Of a stretch of 35,720 nucleotides of DNA, positions 1 through 8,256 are shown piece after piece. The notes beneath the pieces are model-generated. The model searched no databases. It was not told where the DNA came from and worked only from the letters and a program-made list of their open reading frames with translations. The position numbers and the translations under genes were made by a program. Positions within the stretch are counted from its first letter, which is position 1; each line of letters begins with the position of its first letter. Source of the stretch: a virus; the IMG/VR virus record IMGVR_UViG_3300048837_001136, positions 1 to 35,720 of that record. One strand, given 5' to 3'.

Positions 1-424
1 AACGTGTTCCTATCTCTTCTGAGCGCACTCCTGCACCTTCCGGATCGTCACCGGGACTCGCTCCACCCCCCGGTCTAATATTTCCCGGTTCGGCTGAACC
101 CGGATCTTGTCCTAGATCGGCATTCAATTCATCTACGATTTCAGAATATGTTTCGTTGTAAAGTCTAGCTTCCCAGCCAGTGTCATTTGGAGTGTTTAAA
201 ATAACATTTCCTACCGCATCTATACTAGAGCCACCATTGCCGAAAGCAATTCTTTTTATAAAATAGTTTTCTTCTCTAGCCAATCCTCTAGCAATAACTC
301 TAGCCATATTTTGAGTATGAATAGCATTACTCTTGTCTACAAGAGTTTTAATTTCATTAGTTTTAATATTTTTTTCTTTTATTAAAACTCTGGTGTCTAT
401 GCTTACATTAAATAAATCTTTCAA
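1..424 (-). CDS. Virion structural-type protein, C-terminus beyond window
   Basis: The reading frame is open from the window edge to a TTG start at 424-422, giving about 141 visible residues. The TTG overlaps the TGA stop of the upstream gene (TTGA) and has a GGAG ribosome site 8 nt upstream. A GTG at 454-452 in the same frame is an alternative start. The visible part has an alpha/beta segment with RVIARGLAREENYFIKRIAF (about residues 42-61), a GNGGSSIDAVGN turn and NTPNDTGWEARLYNE. It ends in a Gly/Pro/Asp-rich hinge (GQDPGSAEPGNIRPGGG). This wording recalls conserved T4-like and cyanophage structural proteins, but that is from memory, without a search. The TATAAATC motif at 459-466 would start a transcript with a short leader before the TTG, which favours the TTG. 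The role in the virion is unknown. Confidence 0.6.
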   Translation of the reverse strand, partial: MKDLFNVSIDTRVLIKEKNIKTNEIKTLVDKSNAIHTQNMARVIARGLAREENYFIKRIAFGNGGSSIDAVGNVILNTPNDTGWEARLYNETYSEIVDELNADLGQDPGSAEPGNIRPGGGASPGDDPEGAGVRSEEIGTR

Positions 425-897
425 GGTGAAATCTCCGGTTTCATTATTATACACTTAGGATTTATACCTAAAATAAATGCAACATCCATTCTGGTATTAC
501 CGCTAAAAACTCTTTTTGTATTATTAAAATTAAAAATTATAGGCATAACCATCGGTAAGTTATTTTTAAATCCATCAAAAATGGCATCAAGGGTGTCCTC
601 ATTTCTATATTTTGGATATGATCTATAGCTTTTAATTAATTTTAATAAATCTTCTTTACTATTTAGTCTGCTTCTGTTTGATATTGTTGCATCAATTTGC
701 TTATTTATTTGAAATATTTCCGAATTCTTGGCTGCCCTTAAAAAGCTATCTTCGGTAGGATATGGATCAAAATTTATTATGTCAGGCAAATCTTTAAGGA
801 TATACTCAACTTTATATTCGCGTTTCAGATCCTCATCTGAAGGCATAATCCAGTTGTCAAATTGTAAATCTTGTGGTACAATGTCATTTAATTTCAT
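421..897 (-). CDS. ParB/sulfiredoxin-like domain protein
   Basis: This is a 158-residue protein. Near the C-terminus the pattern LPMVMPIIFNF followed by FSGNTRMDVAFILGI (about residues 114-145) matches the ParB/Srx-fold signature: a beta strand, then G-N-x-R, then a helix ending in -LGI. In ParB-like proteins this box binds or hydrolyses nucleotides. The N-terminal half is charged, helical and not recognised. No helix-turn-helix is visible, so a plasmid-type partition role is not supported; phages carry many ParB-like proteins of unknown role, some nucleases. The gene is divergent from the nucleotidyltransferase at 923 and overlaps the downstream structural-type gene by 4 nt. Its start at 897 lies only 5 nt from a TATAAATA motif, so a transcript from it would be nearly leaderless. 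Confidence 0.55.
   Translation of the reverse strand: MKLNDIVPQDLQFDNWIMPSDEDLKREYKVEYILKDLPDIINFDPYPTEDSFLRAAKNSEIFQINKQIDATISNRSRLNSKEDLLKLIKSYRSYPKYRNEDTLDAIFDGFKNNLPMVMPIIFNFNNTKRVFSGNTRMDVAFILGINPKCIIMKPEISP
459..466 (-). promoter_or_regulatory. Possible late promoter (TATAAATC)
   Basis: On the minus strand this reads TATAAATC, one base from the T4 late consensus TATAAATA. It lies inside the end of the ParB-like gene. It would start transcription about 28 nt before the TTG start of the structural-type gene, leaving room for the GGAG ribosome site. An AT-rich 8-mer can occur by chance. Confidence 0.3.
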
Positions 898-902
898 GCT
901 AT

Positions 903-910
903 TATTTATA
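903..910 (-). promoter_or_regulatory. Late promoter motif TATAAATA
   Basis: This is an exact T4 late promoter octamer on the minus strand, in the 25-bp divergent spacer. It ends 5 nt from the ATG of the ParB-like gene. T4 late transcripts start about 6 nt after the motif, so the mRNA would be leaderless or nearly so. The motif is exact; its use is inferred. Confidence 0.45.
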
Positions 911-922
911 AGGATATACGCA

Positions 923-1801
923 ATGTCAGTTATAAGCTCTTTACAGAAAAAGAATCTTTTGAATCTGGATTCTCATAAATTTGCTTCAGAAAATTCTATA
1001 TTTGAAGGAATTACAGGATCATTTGCTTACGGAATGTCTGGAAATGCATCAGATGTAGATTTAATTTCTATTTGCATTCCTCCTGTTGATATGGTCTTTC
1101 CTCATACTACAGGATATATTGATGGATTCGGTCCTAGACCGCAAAATTTTGAAGTATTCCAGAAACATCACATTATTGATTCTTCTAAACAAAAAGAATA
1201 CGATGTAACAATTTATTCAATTGTTAAATTTTTTAATTTAGCATATGACAATAATCCAAATATCATTGATATTCTTTTCCTTCCAGACAGATGTATAATT
1301 TTCCAAAATGAAATAGGAAAACTTATCAGACAAAATAGACATCTTTTTTTATCTAAAAAATGCTTCTATAAATTTATTGGATATGCATATTCTCAACTTA
1401 ATAAAATTGGCTCTACTAGAAAAAGAGAAGAGCTAGTAGAAGAGTTTGGATATGATGTAAAGTTTGCTTCTCACACGCTTAGGCTAGCTTTACAAGCAGA
1501 ACAGATATTGAACGAACATACTTTAGATCTCGAAAAAAATAGCGAAATCTTAAAATCTGTAAGACGCGGAGAGTGGAAGCTAGAAGAAATACAATCTTGG
1601 TTTAAGGAAAAAGAAGCCTCGCTAAATAAACTATATGAGACGAGTACTCTTAGATATTCGCCAGCTTTCGATGAAATTAAAACATTGTTGGTAAATTGTT
1701 TAGAAATGCAATACGGGGATTTGTCTTCCGTGTATAAGCATGAATACGATGGATCTATTCACAGAAAATACATGGAAATTGTTAAAATAATTAACTCTTG
1801 A
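923..1801 (+). CDS. Nucleotidyltransferase, DNA polymerase beta superfamily (COG3541-like)
   Basis: The protein has 292 residues. The start at 923 has AGGA 8 nt upstream; longer in-frame starts would run into the divergent gene. The catalytic box GSFAYGMSGNASDVDLISI (residues 32-50) gives the Gly-Ser pair plus two metal-binding aspartates (D44, D46), as in minimal nucleotidyltransferases. The spacing resembles the predicted phage and bacterial nucleotidyltransferases of COG3541. The following segment with IVKFFNLAYDNNPNIIDILF is also typical. The C-terminal third is helical (FASHTLRLALQAEQIL). The substrate is not known; relatives are often found with RNA ligases, and this phage has one at 30717. 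The gene is followed 7 nt later by thymidylate synthase, so the two are probably co-transcribed. Confidence 0.8.
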   Translation: MSVISSLQKKNLLNLDSHKFASENSIFEGITGSFAYGMSGNASDVDLISICIPPVDMVFPHTTGYIDGFGPRPQNFEVFQKHHIIDSSKQKEYDVTIYSIVKFFNLAYDNNPNIIDILFLPDRCIIFQNEIGKLIRQNRHLFLSKKCFYKFIGYAYSQLNKIGSTRKREELVEEFGYDVKFASHTLRLALQAEQILNEHTLDLEKNSEILKSVRRGEWKLEEIQSWFKEKEASLNKLYETSTLRYSPAFDEIKTLLVNCLEMQYGDLSSVYKHEYDGSIHRKYMEIVKIINS

Positions 1802-1808
1802 GGAAAAT

Positions 1809-2669
1809 ATGGATTCTTTTGATTATCAATATATAAATTTATTACGAGACATTTTATTATTTGGAGAAGATAAAGCAGATAGGACCGGAATCGGAAGCCG
1901 GTCCTTATTTGGTTATTTCATAAGAGTTCCATTAAGTAAGGGCTTTCCAATAATTACTACCAGAAAAGTATCCTTACGTATTGCATTTGAAGAAACAATG
2001 TTTTTTCTACGCGGACAAACTAACACTAAAATTTTAGAAGATAAAAAAATAAACATATGGAAAGGAAATACTAGCAGAGAGTTTCTTGATTCTGTTGGAC
2101 TAACAGATTTACCAGAAGGTGATATGGGTAAGGGATACTCATATCAATGGCGATCTTTCGGAAAAGACGAAAACAATCCCGGAGTTGACCAGATAGCCAA
2201 TTTGATTAAAGAGCTTAAAGACAATCCAAATAGCAGGCGACATATTGTTTCTGCGTGGAATCCTGTTCAATTAAGCGAGGCTGCGTTACCGCCGTGCCAT
2301 ATATTAAATCAATATCAGGTAATTAATGGAAAGCTAAATTCTCTATTTTACATGCGCTCAAATGATGTATTATACGGTGCCCCTTACAACTTTATGTCTT
2401 ATGCGTTGCTTAATCACATATTTGCAAAATATTTAAAAATAGAACCGGGAATTTTGTGTTATTCTTGCGGAGATGCCCACCTGTATTCAAATCAGCTTGA
2501 AATTGCAGAAAATCAATCATACAGAGAGCCATTTAAAGCCCCAATGATAAATATTAACAAAGATCTTAATAGTTTGGATGATATATTAAATCTTGAATTT
2601 TCCGATATAGAACTAATTAATTATGTTTCTTGGCCGGATTATAAAAACAAACCACCGATGGCCGTATGA
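1809..2669 (+). CDS. thyA: Thymidylate synthase (folate-dependent, ThyA type)
   Basis: It methylates dUMP to dTMP with methylene-tetrahydrofolate, supplying dTTP for phage DNA. The protein has 286 residues (E. coli ThyA has 264). Family motifs appear in order: RTGIGSRSLFGYFIR (25-39), GFPIITTRKV (45-54), the arginine pair in SRRHIVSAWNP (142-152), the nucleophile Cys163 in LPPCHILNQYQ, the dUMP-binding YMRSNDVLYGAPYN (181-194), GDAHLYSN (221-228), and a C-terminus ending PPMAV, which closes the active site in the family. The start has a GAGGAAA ribosome site. An 8-bp GC-rich hairpin (1881-1905) sits within the first 100 nt of the gene. It overlaps the next gene by 4 nt. Confidence 0.97.
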   Translation: MDSFDYQYINLLRDILLFGEDKADRTGIGSRSLFGYFIRVPLSKGFPIITTRKVSLRIAFEETMFFLRGQTNTKILEDKKINIWKGNTSREFLDSVGLTDLPEGDMGKGYSYQWRSFGKDENNPGVDQIANLIKELKDNPNSRRHIVSAWNPVQLSEAALPPCHILNQYQVINGKLNSLFYMRSNDVLYGAPYNFMSYALLNHIFAKYLKIEPGILCYSCGDAHLYSNQLEIAENQSYREPFKAPMININKDLNSLDDILNLEFSDIELINYVSWPDYKNKPPMAV

Positions 2670-2908
2670 CAGATATTCTTAAAATTTTTCCACAAAAACA
2701 AAGAGAGAAAGTTTTTTACTTTTTAGTTGGATTTGTTCTATCTGGATTAATGTGTATAGATATAGAATATCCGGTGTATTATGAAAATACAGAAACTTTT
2801 AGGCAGTTATGCGTAGATTCCAAACCTAAAATATATTTTGTTAATATAATAGGCCGAGTCAGTAAACTTAGATGTGAAGATGGTAGAGAAATATTACTCA
2901 AAAACTAA
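2666..2908 (+). CDS. Small protein of unknown function
   Basis: This is an 80-residue protein whose ATG overlaps the thyA stop (ATGA), so it is probably translated by coupling. It begins with a basic segment (FPQKQREKVF), then a hydrophobic stretch FYFLVGFVLSGLMCIDIEY (about 18-36) that could be a single membrane segment or a buried core, and ends IIGRVSKLRCEDGREILLKN. No family is recognised. It is the last gene before the strong hairpin at 2970-3004. Confidence 0.6.
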   Translation: MTDILKIFPQKQREKVFYFLVGFVLSGLMCIDIEYPVYYENTETFRQLCVDSKPKIYFVNIIGRVSKLRCEDGREILLKN

Positions 2909-2969
2909 CAACTGAGTAAATAATACATTTAACAAAAATCTATATAACATTATTTATTAATTATAAAAT

Positions 2970-3004
2970 GAACAATACATTCAGTGTATTTGAATGTATT
3001 GTTC
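2970..3004. terminator. 14-bp hairpin between convergent genes
   Basis: A perfect 14-bp stem (2970-2983 paired with 2991-3004) has a 7-nt loop, and A/T-rich tracts flank both sides. It lies in the 145-bp gap between the thyA operon and the minus-strand fibre gene, the right place for a bidirectional terminator. The stem is AT-rich and the T-runs are short, so termination strength is uncertain. Apart from AT-rich sequence nothing else is seen in this gap. Confidence 0.7.
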
Positions 3005-3053
3005 TTTATATTTAGTTTAAAAATTTTATTTTATATTCAAATTAATTAAACTG

Positions 3054-5126
3054 TCATATAGGGTTAGGGAACGGTGCGCTAGGTGGTGTGAAGTTGGCGG
3101 TGTAGCGGGCTACGCCGCGAGTGATTCGGATGTCGTCTATCCAGCCCTGAACATTGCCCTGCGGAACGCCTGAATAAATCGCAGTGCCAATCCTAGAACG
3201 TGTGCCTTGTAGCGTGCCCGTACTGATATTCCCTGTAGCCTCTAGATTACCGTCCAAGAATATGCGAACGGTAGAACCAGAACGTGTGACAGCCGCGTGA
3301 TGCCACTCATTAAGAGTCACGGTAGTTGTACTACCTATCACGCCCATCGTGGGGTGAAATGCTATCAGCTTCTGTACGCTGGGGGCGATAGACTCAGGCA
3401 TACCAAACAAGAACCGCCCTGCGAAGCCCGACTCTCCAAAGTGGTACTGGCTGTACAGGTAAAACCCCCAACCGTCAGTAGTGTGGTATCTCTGTGGGTA
3501 GAACCACATCTCAATAGTGAAATCCTCGTCGTTGAGTAACGCGCTGTCAGCCGTTATGTAGTCATCGGTTCCGTCTAGGTAGAGAGAGGCTGTTCCAAAC
3601 TTTTTCTCGGCAGTGTCCAGATGTGCGTCGTTCGCCACTCCCCACGTGCGGGCGGGTATCTCATCAACCATCGTAGTACTTGCATCCGCTCCGTCAAAGT
3701 GCAGCAAAGATATCACATTATCGATAAATGGATCTGCATCTGGGGACGCCGATGGAGTCACTGTTGGAGTGACGGTGACAGATGGTGTTATAGATGGAGT
3801 AATTGTTGGAGTCATTGTTGGAGTCACTGTTGGAATGACAGTGGCAGATGGTGTTATAGATGGAGTTATAGATGGTGTTATAGAAGGTGTGATGGTTGGA
3901 GTCACTGTGACGGACGGTGTTATAGATGGGGTTATAGATGGAGTCACTGTGACGGACGGTGTTATAGATGGGGTTATAGATGGAGTCACTGTGACAGATG
4001 GGATTATAGATGGAGTTATAGAAGGTGTGATGGTTGGAGTCACTGTGACAGATGGGGTTATAGATGGTGTTATAGATGGTGTTATAGATGGTGTTATAGA
4101 TGGTGTTATAGATGGAGTCACTGTGACGGACGGTGTTATAGATGGGGTTATAGATGGGGTTATAGATGGAGTCGGGGTGATTGTTGGAGTTATAGAAAGG
4201 ATTCCATTAGTATTATACACCGGCTGGCGTATATCTATCAAAATATAATTTTCTGATAAAATTTTACCCAAATATTGATTAAATTTATTTTTTATGCTAG
4301 GAAATTTGGTTAACTGCCCATTATTCCCCAACCAAATCTCGGGCATATTTAAATTTAAGGAATTTGAATTTAAAACACCGTTGAATGCGACATAACACAA
4401 ATCACCCTTAGCACACGCATTTGCTGCCAAACCATGACATTCTTTTAGAATATCATTGGAATCCGCCAAAACAACTTCATCGTTTATTATATTGATTGGA
4501 TCTAAAAAATTTATGGGAACTTTAGCTTTATAAAATCTAGCTTTATTTAGAAATGAAAAAGCACACCCGTCTATAATAAAATTCGTATCCGTTTTAAATA
4601 TTTTAGTTTCTGATGCAATATTTAAATTATCTGCAGAAAAAATAAAAGATCCAGTATAATTAAGTTTGTCATATAAGCCAATCTGATCATTTTGGTTAAC
4701 ATATTCAATTTTATTGTTTAAAATGTTTGCGCAGAAAACTATACATGTTTCATTCCATTTTGAATTTTGGAATTTAAAAAATTTATTTTGCTTTGTGTTA
4801 AATATAATCTGATTAGATTTCGGGTTTTTTGGAAAACTTTTGCTTTTCAGAGAAACAAACGGATCGGATAAGGTGTAATTATATTCAAATTTTAAATTTT
4901 TCAAATTTAATTCCCAATAAATCCATATTCTCTGAGAAACATTTGGGAGAGTCCAATGAGATTCATTCGACTGCTTTTCTATCAATAGAAACTGCTGTCT
5001 ACCATGCAAAAAATTTACAAAAACATTATTTTTGTATGCATTAATAAAAACTTTATTTTGTTTCTTTACCAAAAAGTCACTAATAGAATTAGTTGTCGAA
5101 AATCCGTTTTTAAAAGTTATATTCAT
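3054..5126 (-). CDS. Tail fibre or adhesin: TPSI-repeat stalk and LamG-type lectin head
   Basis: This is a 690-residue mosaic protein. Residues 1-310 are Asn/Lys/Phe-rich, beta-type and unrecognised, probably the virion-anchoring part. Residues 311-464 are almost only Thr-Pro-Ser-Ile/Val units, an extended stalk. Residues 467-690 look like a concanavalin A/LamG-type jelly roll: VISLLHFDGADASTT, then FGTASLYLDGTDDYI, FTIEMWFYPQ, EWHHAAVTRSGSTVRIFLDG and IDDIRITRGVARYTANFTPP. These are signature strings of LamG-like domains in phage and marine bacterial surface proteins, which usually bind glycans. DNA of the head is much richer in G+C (39 of 60 bases at 3061-3120) than the rest, suggesting recent acquisition. 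A receptor-binding role is inferred. No ribosome site is obvious; AATAAATA motifs lie upstream. Confidence 0.8.
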   Translation of the reverse strand: MNITFKNGFSTTNSISDFLVKKQNKVFINAYKNNVFVNFLHGRQQFLLIEKQSNESHWTLPNVSQRIWIYWELNLKNLKFEYNYTLSDPFVSLKSKSFPKNPKSNQIIFNTKQNKFFKFQNSKWNETCIVFCANILNNKIEYVNQNDQIGLYDKLNYTGSFIFSADNLNIASETKIFKTDTNFIIDGCAFSFLNKARFYKAKVPINFLDPINIINDEVVLADSNDILKECHGLAANACAKGDLCYVAFNGVLNSNSLNLNMPEIWLGNNGQLTKFPSIKNKFNQYLGKILSENYILIDIRQPVYNTNGILSITPTITPTPSITPSITPSITPSVTVTPSITPSITPSITPSITPSITPSVTVTPTITPSITPSIIPSVTVTPSITPSITPSVTVTPSITPSITPSVTVTPTITPSITPSITPSITPSATVIPTVTPTMTPTITPSITPSVTVTPTVTPSASPDADPFIDNVISLLHFDGADASTTMVDEIPARTWGVANDAHLDTAEKKFGTASLYLDGTDDYITADSALLNDEDFTIEMWFYPQRYHTTDGWGFYLYSQYHFGESGFAGRFLFGMPESIAPSVQKLIAFHPTMGVIGSTTTVTLNEWHHAAVTRSGSTVRIFLDGNLEATGNISTGTLQGTRSRIGTAIYSGVPQGNVQGWIDDIRITRGVARYTANFTPPSAPFPNPI
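3735..4196 (-). repeat. Tandem 12-bp repeat array coding for the Thr-Pro-Ser-Ile stalk
   Basis: The DNA is built of degenerate 12-bp units, each coding TPSI, interspersed with units for TPSV-TVTP. It covers about 154 codons. Some blocks recur almost identically as 48-60-bp higher-order repeats, so slippage or recombination could change stalk length. The complement is also open in two frames, but those frames are artefacts of the repeat. Confidence 0.95.
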
Positions 5127-5151
5127 AGACTTTATTTATTTTTGTATAGAT

Positions 5152-5159
5152 TATTTATT
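5152..5159 (-). promoter_or_regulatory. Possible late promoter (AATAAATA)
   Basis: AATAAATA on the minus strand sits in the 33-bp gap before the fibre gene; a second related motif lies closer to the start (about 5131-5138). Cyanophage T4-like late promoters accept any first base (NATAAATA). The sequence is very AT-rich, so chance is possible. Confidence 0.35.
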
Positions 5160-6254
5160 TTATGGACTTGGAATAATTGAAGGTGGAGACGGTTCAACTA
5201 TATTAACTTTTGAAATTTCAGGATATATTTTTTCTACAAAACTTTCCGATATTTGGAATTCTTCTCCATTAAATACAAATACTACATTACTTAACTTAAA
5301 TGTTTCGCCAACATCTAGCACTCTATCTTTAATTTTATCAAACGGGGTATAGGGTGATGCTGTCAACAAAGACAGTAACCCTCTTGATGGCAAATCTACA
5401 AGCTTTCCCGTTCCATAATCTATTCTAGTTATTTTAACCGTAGTTCCAAAAGGAATTTCATCAATTTTTATATCAGGGTTACCAAACGATTTAAAATTTA
5501 ATATGTTTATAGTTTTTACACAATATTTTTTTCTATTATTAATTATTATAGTATTCCACGTATTCCATGCGGATCTTGAATCAATGATAGAATCAAGCTC
5601 TTCTATACAAAAAACTGTTTCGGAATTTGGTATAGTCAGCTCAACTTCAATATATACTTTATTATTCGAATTGCACGTAAAAAAAGGTAAAGCTGGGGGG
5701 GTAACTTCAGAATCCGGATTGTCCACTCCTTCGTCTATAGTTATATAAACGGGTATAGCAAAGGTAAAAACCCCTTGATTTGTTATAATGAATTGATTTT
5801 CGGAATCGGTGGGAAAAGTTATGGTAGAATCTGTTGTTCGCGCAATTAAATGTACGAGTCCTTTCTTTTGAGTATTAAATTTAAGTATGATATTGTTTCT
5901 ATCTACTATAATTACCGAATATTCTTTTTGTCCGACTTCAATTAAATTTCCAGAAATATCTTCATATACTGTTACAGCGGGAGCTACCCCCATATTATGA
6001 TTGATTTTCCATTCGGTCTTTTCTATCGTTTGAGTATATGAAAAAAATGCTTTTCTTTTTTGATAGTTTTGTAACCCCGGAATATACGGTAAATTAGATT
6101 CTCTAACATTGTCCGGATTATATCCTGTTTTATATAATTTGCCTCGGCATCCAGTAGTAATTACACATTTAGAAAATTGCGTAAGGCCATTCTTGTTTTC
6201 TATTAAATCGATGCTTCTTTTACATGTATCACATTTATATGTAACTGTTGCCAT
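5160..6254 (-). CDS. Tail or baseplate-type structural protein with N-terminal zinc-ribbon-like motif
   Basis: The protein has 364 residues. It begins with a cysteine cluster (C8, C11, C30, C36; YKCDTCKRS ... KCVITTGC) that could bind zinc. Then comes WKINHNMGVAPAVTVYED with SGNLIEVGQKEYSVIIVD and NIILKF. This W-x-I-x-HNMG...P.V.V-D...G pattern is a small beta domain common in phage tail-fibre and appendage proteins. The remainder is beta-rich and not recognised, ending in EPSPPSIIPSP, which echoes the Pro/Ser-rich stalk of the fibre gene 33 bp downstream. The two genes probably belong to the same host-recognition apparatus. Exact virion position is unknown. Confidence 0.6.
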   Translation of the reverse strand: MATVTYKCDTCKRSIDLIENKNGLTQFSKCVITTGCRGKLYKTGYNPDNVRESNLPYIPGLQNYQKRKAFFSYTQTIEKTEWKINHNMGVAPAVTVYEDISGNLIEVGQKEYSVIIVDRNNIILKFNTQKKGLVHLIARTTDSTITFPTDSENQFIITNQGVFTFAIPVYITIDEGVDNPDSEVTPPALPFFTCNSNNKVYIEVELTIPNSETVFCIEELDSIIDSRSAWNTWNTIIINNRKKYCVKTINILNFKSFGNPDIKIDEIPFGTTVKITRIDYGTGKLVDLPSRGLLSLLTASPYTPFDKIKDRVLDVGETFKLSNVVFVFNGEEFQISESFVEKIYPEISKVNIVEPSPPSIIPSP

Positions 6255-6283
6255 TAGTTCTTAATATCCATAGTATATTAGCT

Positions 6284-6291
6284 TATTTATT
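6284..6291 (-). promoter_or_regulatory. Possible late promoter (AATAAATA)
   Basis: AATAAATA on the minus strand overlaps the stop codon of the methyltransferase-glycosyltransferase gene. It would give a leader of roughly 24 nt for the zinc-ribbon tail gene at 6254. Same caution about chance as for other AT-rich octamers. Confidence 0.35.
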
Positions 6292-7591
6292 TCCATATGC
6301 TACTTATTAAAGTGTTACTTTTAGCCAAAATATGTATACGTGGCTCTCCATGAAAACACAGAACGGAAGAATTTTGTGGTATTTCTATACTGGAGTCTGG
6401 CTTTAAACAATCCTTTTTAAAAGATATAAATTTTTTCGGAAAATAATCTTGCCAGTATAATAAATTTTTATTTGAAATGATTTCTTCAATCCACCTTTGA
6501 TCCCCTTCGGAATAGTGCTTAATTATGTAATCAGATTTTTTCAAGAAATCTCTATAAATTTTTATAGAGTTATGATCAGTCTTCCAACTCAAAACTCCGC
6601 TTCCTAAATTTACTAGATGATAAAAATCTCGCAGCCCACAAAACCCTTCCGAAAAATCAAAAATTTCGTCAAGATTGCCTACTATTATAGTATCCAAATC
6701 GAAGAAGAAATTTTGATCATCTGTTGTTATTTCTGGATTAAAGAGTTCAATTTTACTCCACCATTTAGGGAAATTGTGCTTTAGAGGAATTATTTTATCA
6801 ACAAGAGAGGTATCTAATCCATTTGGATTATCTGTTAAACATGAAAAACAAACTTTATATGAAGTATTGGATTTGATGCCGGAGGCCAGCTTGTTAACAT
6901 ATTCTGCATTATATAGTCCTCCAGTTTTCAATACAGAAAATACGTTAACAGTTCTATCTTGCGAACTTTCGCCTTGGGGGCTTTCTGGTTTAAACATTGG
7001 ATTAAAACATTTAATCACTAAATCGGATTCTTTATTACCGTTAACCATCATTTGCCTAGATGATATGATTTCATCACTATGCTCGTACATAAATTCATTC
7101 AAAGCTTTAACTGCACCAGCATAAATCGGAGAGTAGTTTCTGAAAAAAATTACTCCACCATAAGCCATTCTGGTCCATAATAGACTGAGAATATCTCTAT
7201 TATCAAAATATGTAGCAAAATCTATTATTATAAAGTTTATGGCATTGTCTAGTTTTTTTATCTTATCTAAAAAAATAGTTTTATTTGTGAATATCATATT
7301 TTTTTGTAATGGCTTTTTTGTGGCTTTTTCTATATTGTTTACCAACAAATTATAATCAGATTTTTTGTGCCCATTTTTAAAAGTATATGTATTATCTGCA
7401 TTTTTATCACTAGGAGTTATAGATTGTACGCCATCGACGTTACAATAACCAATAAAATTGTTTCTGCTGTTTATAGAGTGCAGTAAAGCAGTAATAGTAT
7501 GTCTAATACTAAAACAGCCAGCATCGATTATATATCCATCGGATTTATTCAGAGACTGCAGATGTTTAGTAAATTTTATGATATTATCCAT
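6287..7591 (-). CDS. Fusion of methyltransferase-like and glycosyltransferase domains
   Basis: This is a 434-residue two-domain protein. Residues 1-200 look like a class I SAM-dependent methyltransferase of the TylF/Methyltransf_24 kind: GYIIDAGCF (19-27) as the glycine/acidic start, then NFIIIDFATYFD (119-130) and MAYGGVIFFRNYSP (142-155), the 'make the response visible' strand typical of these enzymes. A Ser/Glu-rich linker follows (about 201-213). Residues 214-434 resemble a nucleotide-sugar glycosyltransferase of GT8-like type, with FFFDLDTIIVGNLDEIF (295-311) carrying the metal-binding D-x-D (298-300) and a C-terminal HGEPRIH. The acceptor is unknown. The start overlaps the end of the preceding DUF115-like gene by 16 nt. 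With its neighbours it probably builds or modifies a glycan on tail proteins or on the host surface. Confidence 0.65.
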   Translation of the reverse strand: MDNIIKFTKHLQSLNKSDGYIIDAGCFSIRHTITALLHSINSRNNFIGYCNVDGVQSITPSDKNADNTYTFKNGHKKSDYNLLVNNIEKATKKPLQKNMIFTNKTIFLDKIKKLDNAINFIIIDFATYFDNRDILSLLWTRMAYGGVIFFRNYSPIYAGAVKALNEFMYEHSDEIISSRQMMVNGNKESDLVIKCFNPMFKPESPQGESSQDRTVNVFSVLKTGGLYNAEYVNKLASGIKSNTSYKVCFSCLTDNPNGLDTSLVDKIIPLKHNFPKWWSKIELFNPEITTDDQNFFFDLDTIIVGNLDEIFDFSEGFCGLRDFYHLVNLGSGVLSWKTDHNSIKIYRDFLKKSDYIIKHYSEGDQRWIEEIISNKNLLYWQDYFPKKFISFKKDCLKPDSSIEIPQNSSVLCFHGEPRIHILAKSNTLISSIWK

Positions 7592-8256
7592 GATAATCCT
7601 TGTTCAATTGTGCCTCGATCAAAACATTTTACGGAACTATTTGGGCTTCCGTTGAAAACTTTAGTACCTCGTTTATCTAACTGTTCTTTTGCCGACTCAA
7701 ATAATTTGGGCAAAGAGTTTAAAGGTCTGGTTCTTTGAGTACTATTGTAATAATATCCAGATCCGCCATCTATACCAAGTAAAAGAATTTTTTCAGCATG
7801 TAAATGATATGCCAAGTTTAATGCACCATATCCAGAATTTCCTGTGCTTATACATGAGCGATCTTCTGATAATCTTAATTTAAACGCACTATCAGATGAT
7901 ATATCAACATAATTATGCGACATCAATCTATGCAAAAACAAAATTCTTCTATCTGGTGTTACCCTGTGAGCGGGACATCTGGCACTGGGCGTACCATAGT
8001 CATCTGGAACCGCAGCATACATTTTACCATAGAATTTCTTAGGCAACTGTGGGCCATTTAGACCCCACGGATCTAAGGTAAACCATGCATTCGCCATAGG
8101 CAAAGAGTTGCCAGCACCGTTAACTGCGATTATAAAGCAATTGAGAAGATTTAACTCACCAAAATTGAAACCGGAAAGACTGGTTCCACTGCCGACTATA
8201 ATTGTTCTTTTAGCTTTAGAATTTGGGAGAATTTCTGTCCATTTAATTCCTTTCAT
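7576..8256 (-). CDS. DUF115/GT42-like glycan enzyme, copy 2
   Basis: The protein has 226 residues and resembles the neighbouring gene at 8253-8900. Both have an N-terminal Rossmann-like start (RTIIVGSGTSLSGFNF, residues 17-32), a middle strand with an Asn (FIIAVNGAG), and a C-terminal STGNSGYGALNLAYHL ... KILLLGIDGG. This order (G-x-G-x-SL, then S/T-x-G/N-x-A, then LLG-x-D) is seen in the DUF115/6-hydroxymethylpterin pyrophosphokinase-like and CST-type (GT42) sialyltransferase superfamily. I infer a glycosyl or nucleotide-sugar transfer role. It overlaps the upstream paralogue by 4 nt. The enzymatic activity is not established by sequence alone. Confidence 0.55.
   Translation of the reverse strand: MKGIKWTEILPNSKAKRTIIVGSGTSLSGFNFGELNLLNCFIIAVNGAGNSLPMANAWFTLDPWGLNGPQLPKKFYGKMYAAVPDDYGTPSARCPAHRVTPDRRILFLHRLMSHNYVDISSDSAFKLRLSEDRSCISTGNSGYGALNLAYHLHAEKILLLGIDGGSGYYYNSTQRTRPLNSLPKLFESAKEQLDKRGTKVFNGSPNSSVKCFDRGTIEQGLSWIIS

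Noticed and set aside
728-922. 65-residue N-terminal extension of the nucleotidyltransferase
   Set aside because: It overlaps the divergent ParB-like gene, has no ribosome site, and the family begins near residue 1 of the 923 start.
3757-4180. CRISPR-like regular repeats
   Set aside because: Units are 12 bp, contiguous, without unique spacers, and code for a protein stalk.
3613-4256. Two long plus-strand frames with GVIDGV or Trp/Cys-rich repeats
   Set aside because: They are the complement of the TPSI repeat array in the fibre gene; the repeat keeps several frames open by chance.
5328-5410. Compound hairpin with AGGGT/ACCCT and CTGTC/GACAG arms
   Set aside because: Arms are only 5 bp each and interrupted; no placement relative to a gene boundary supports a function.
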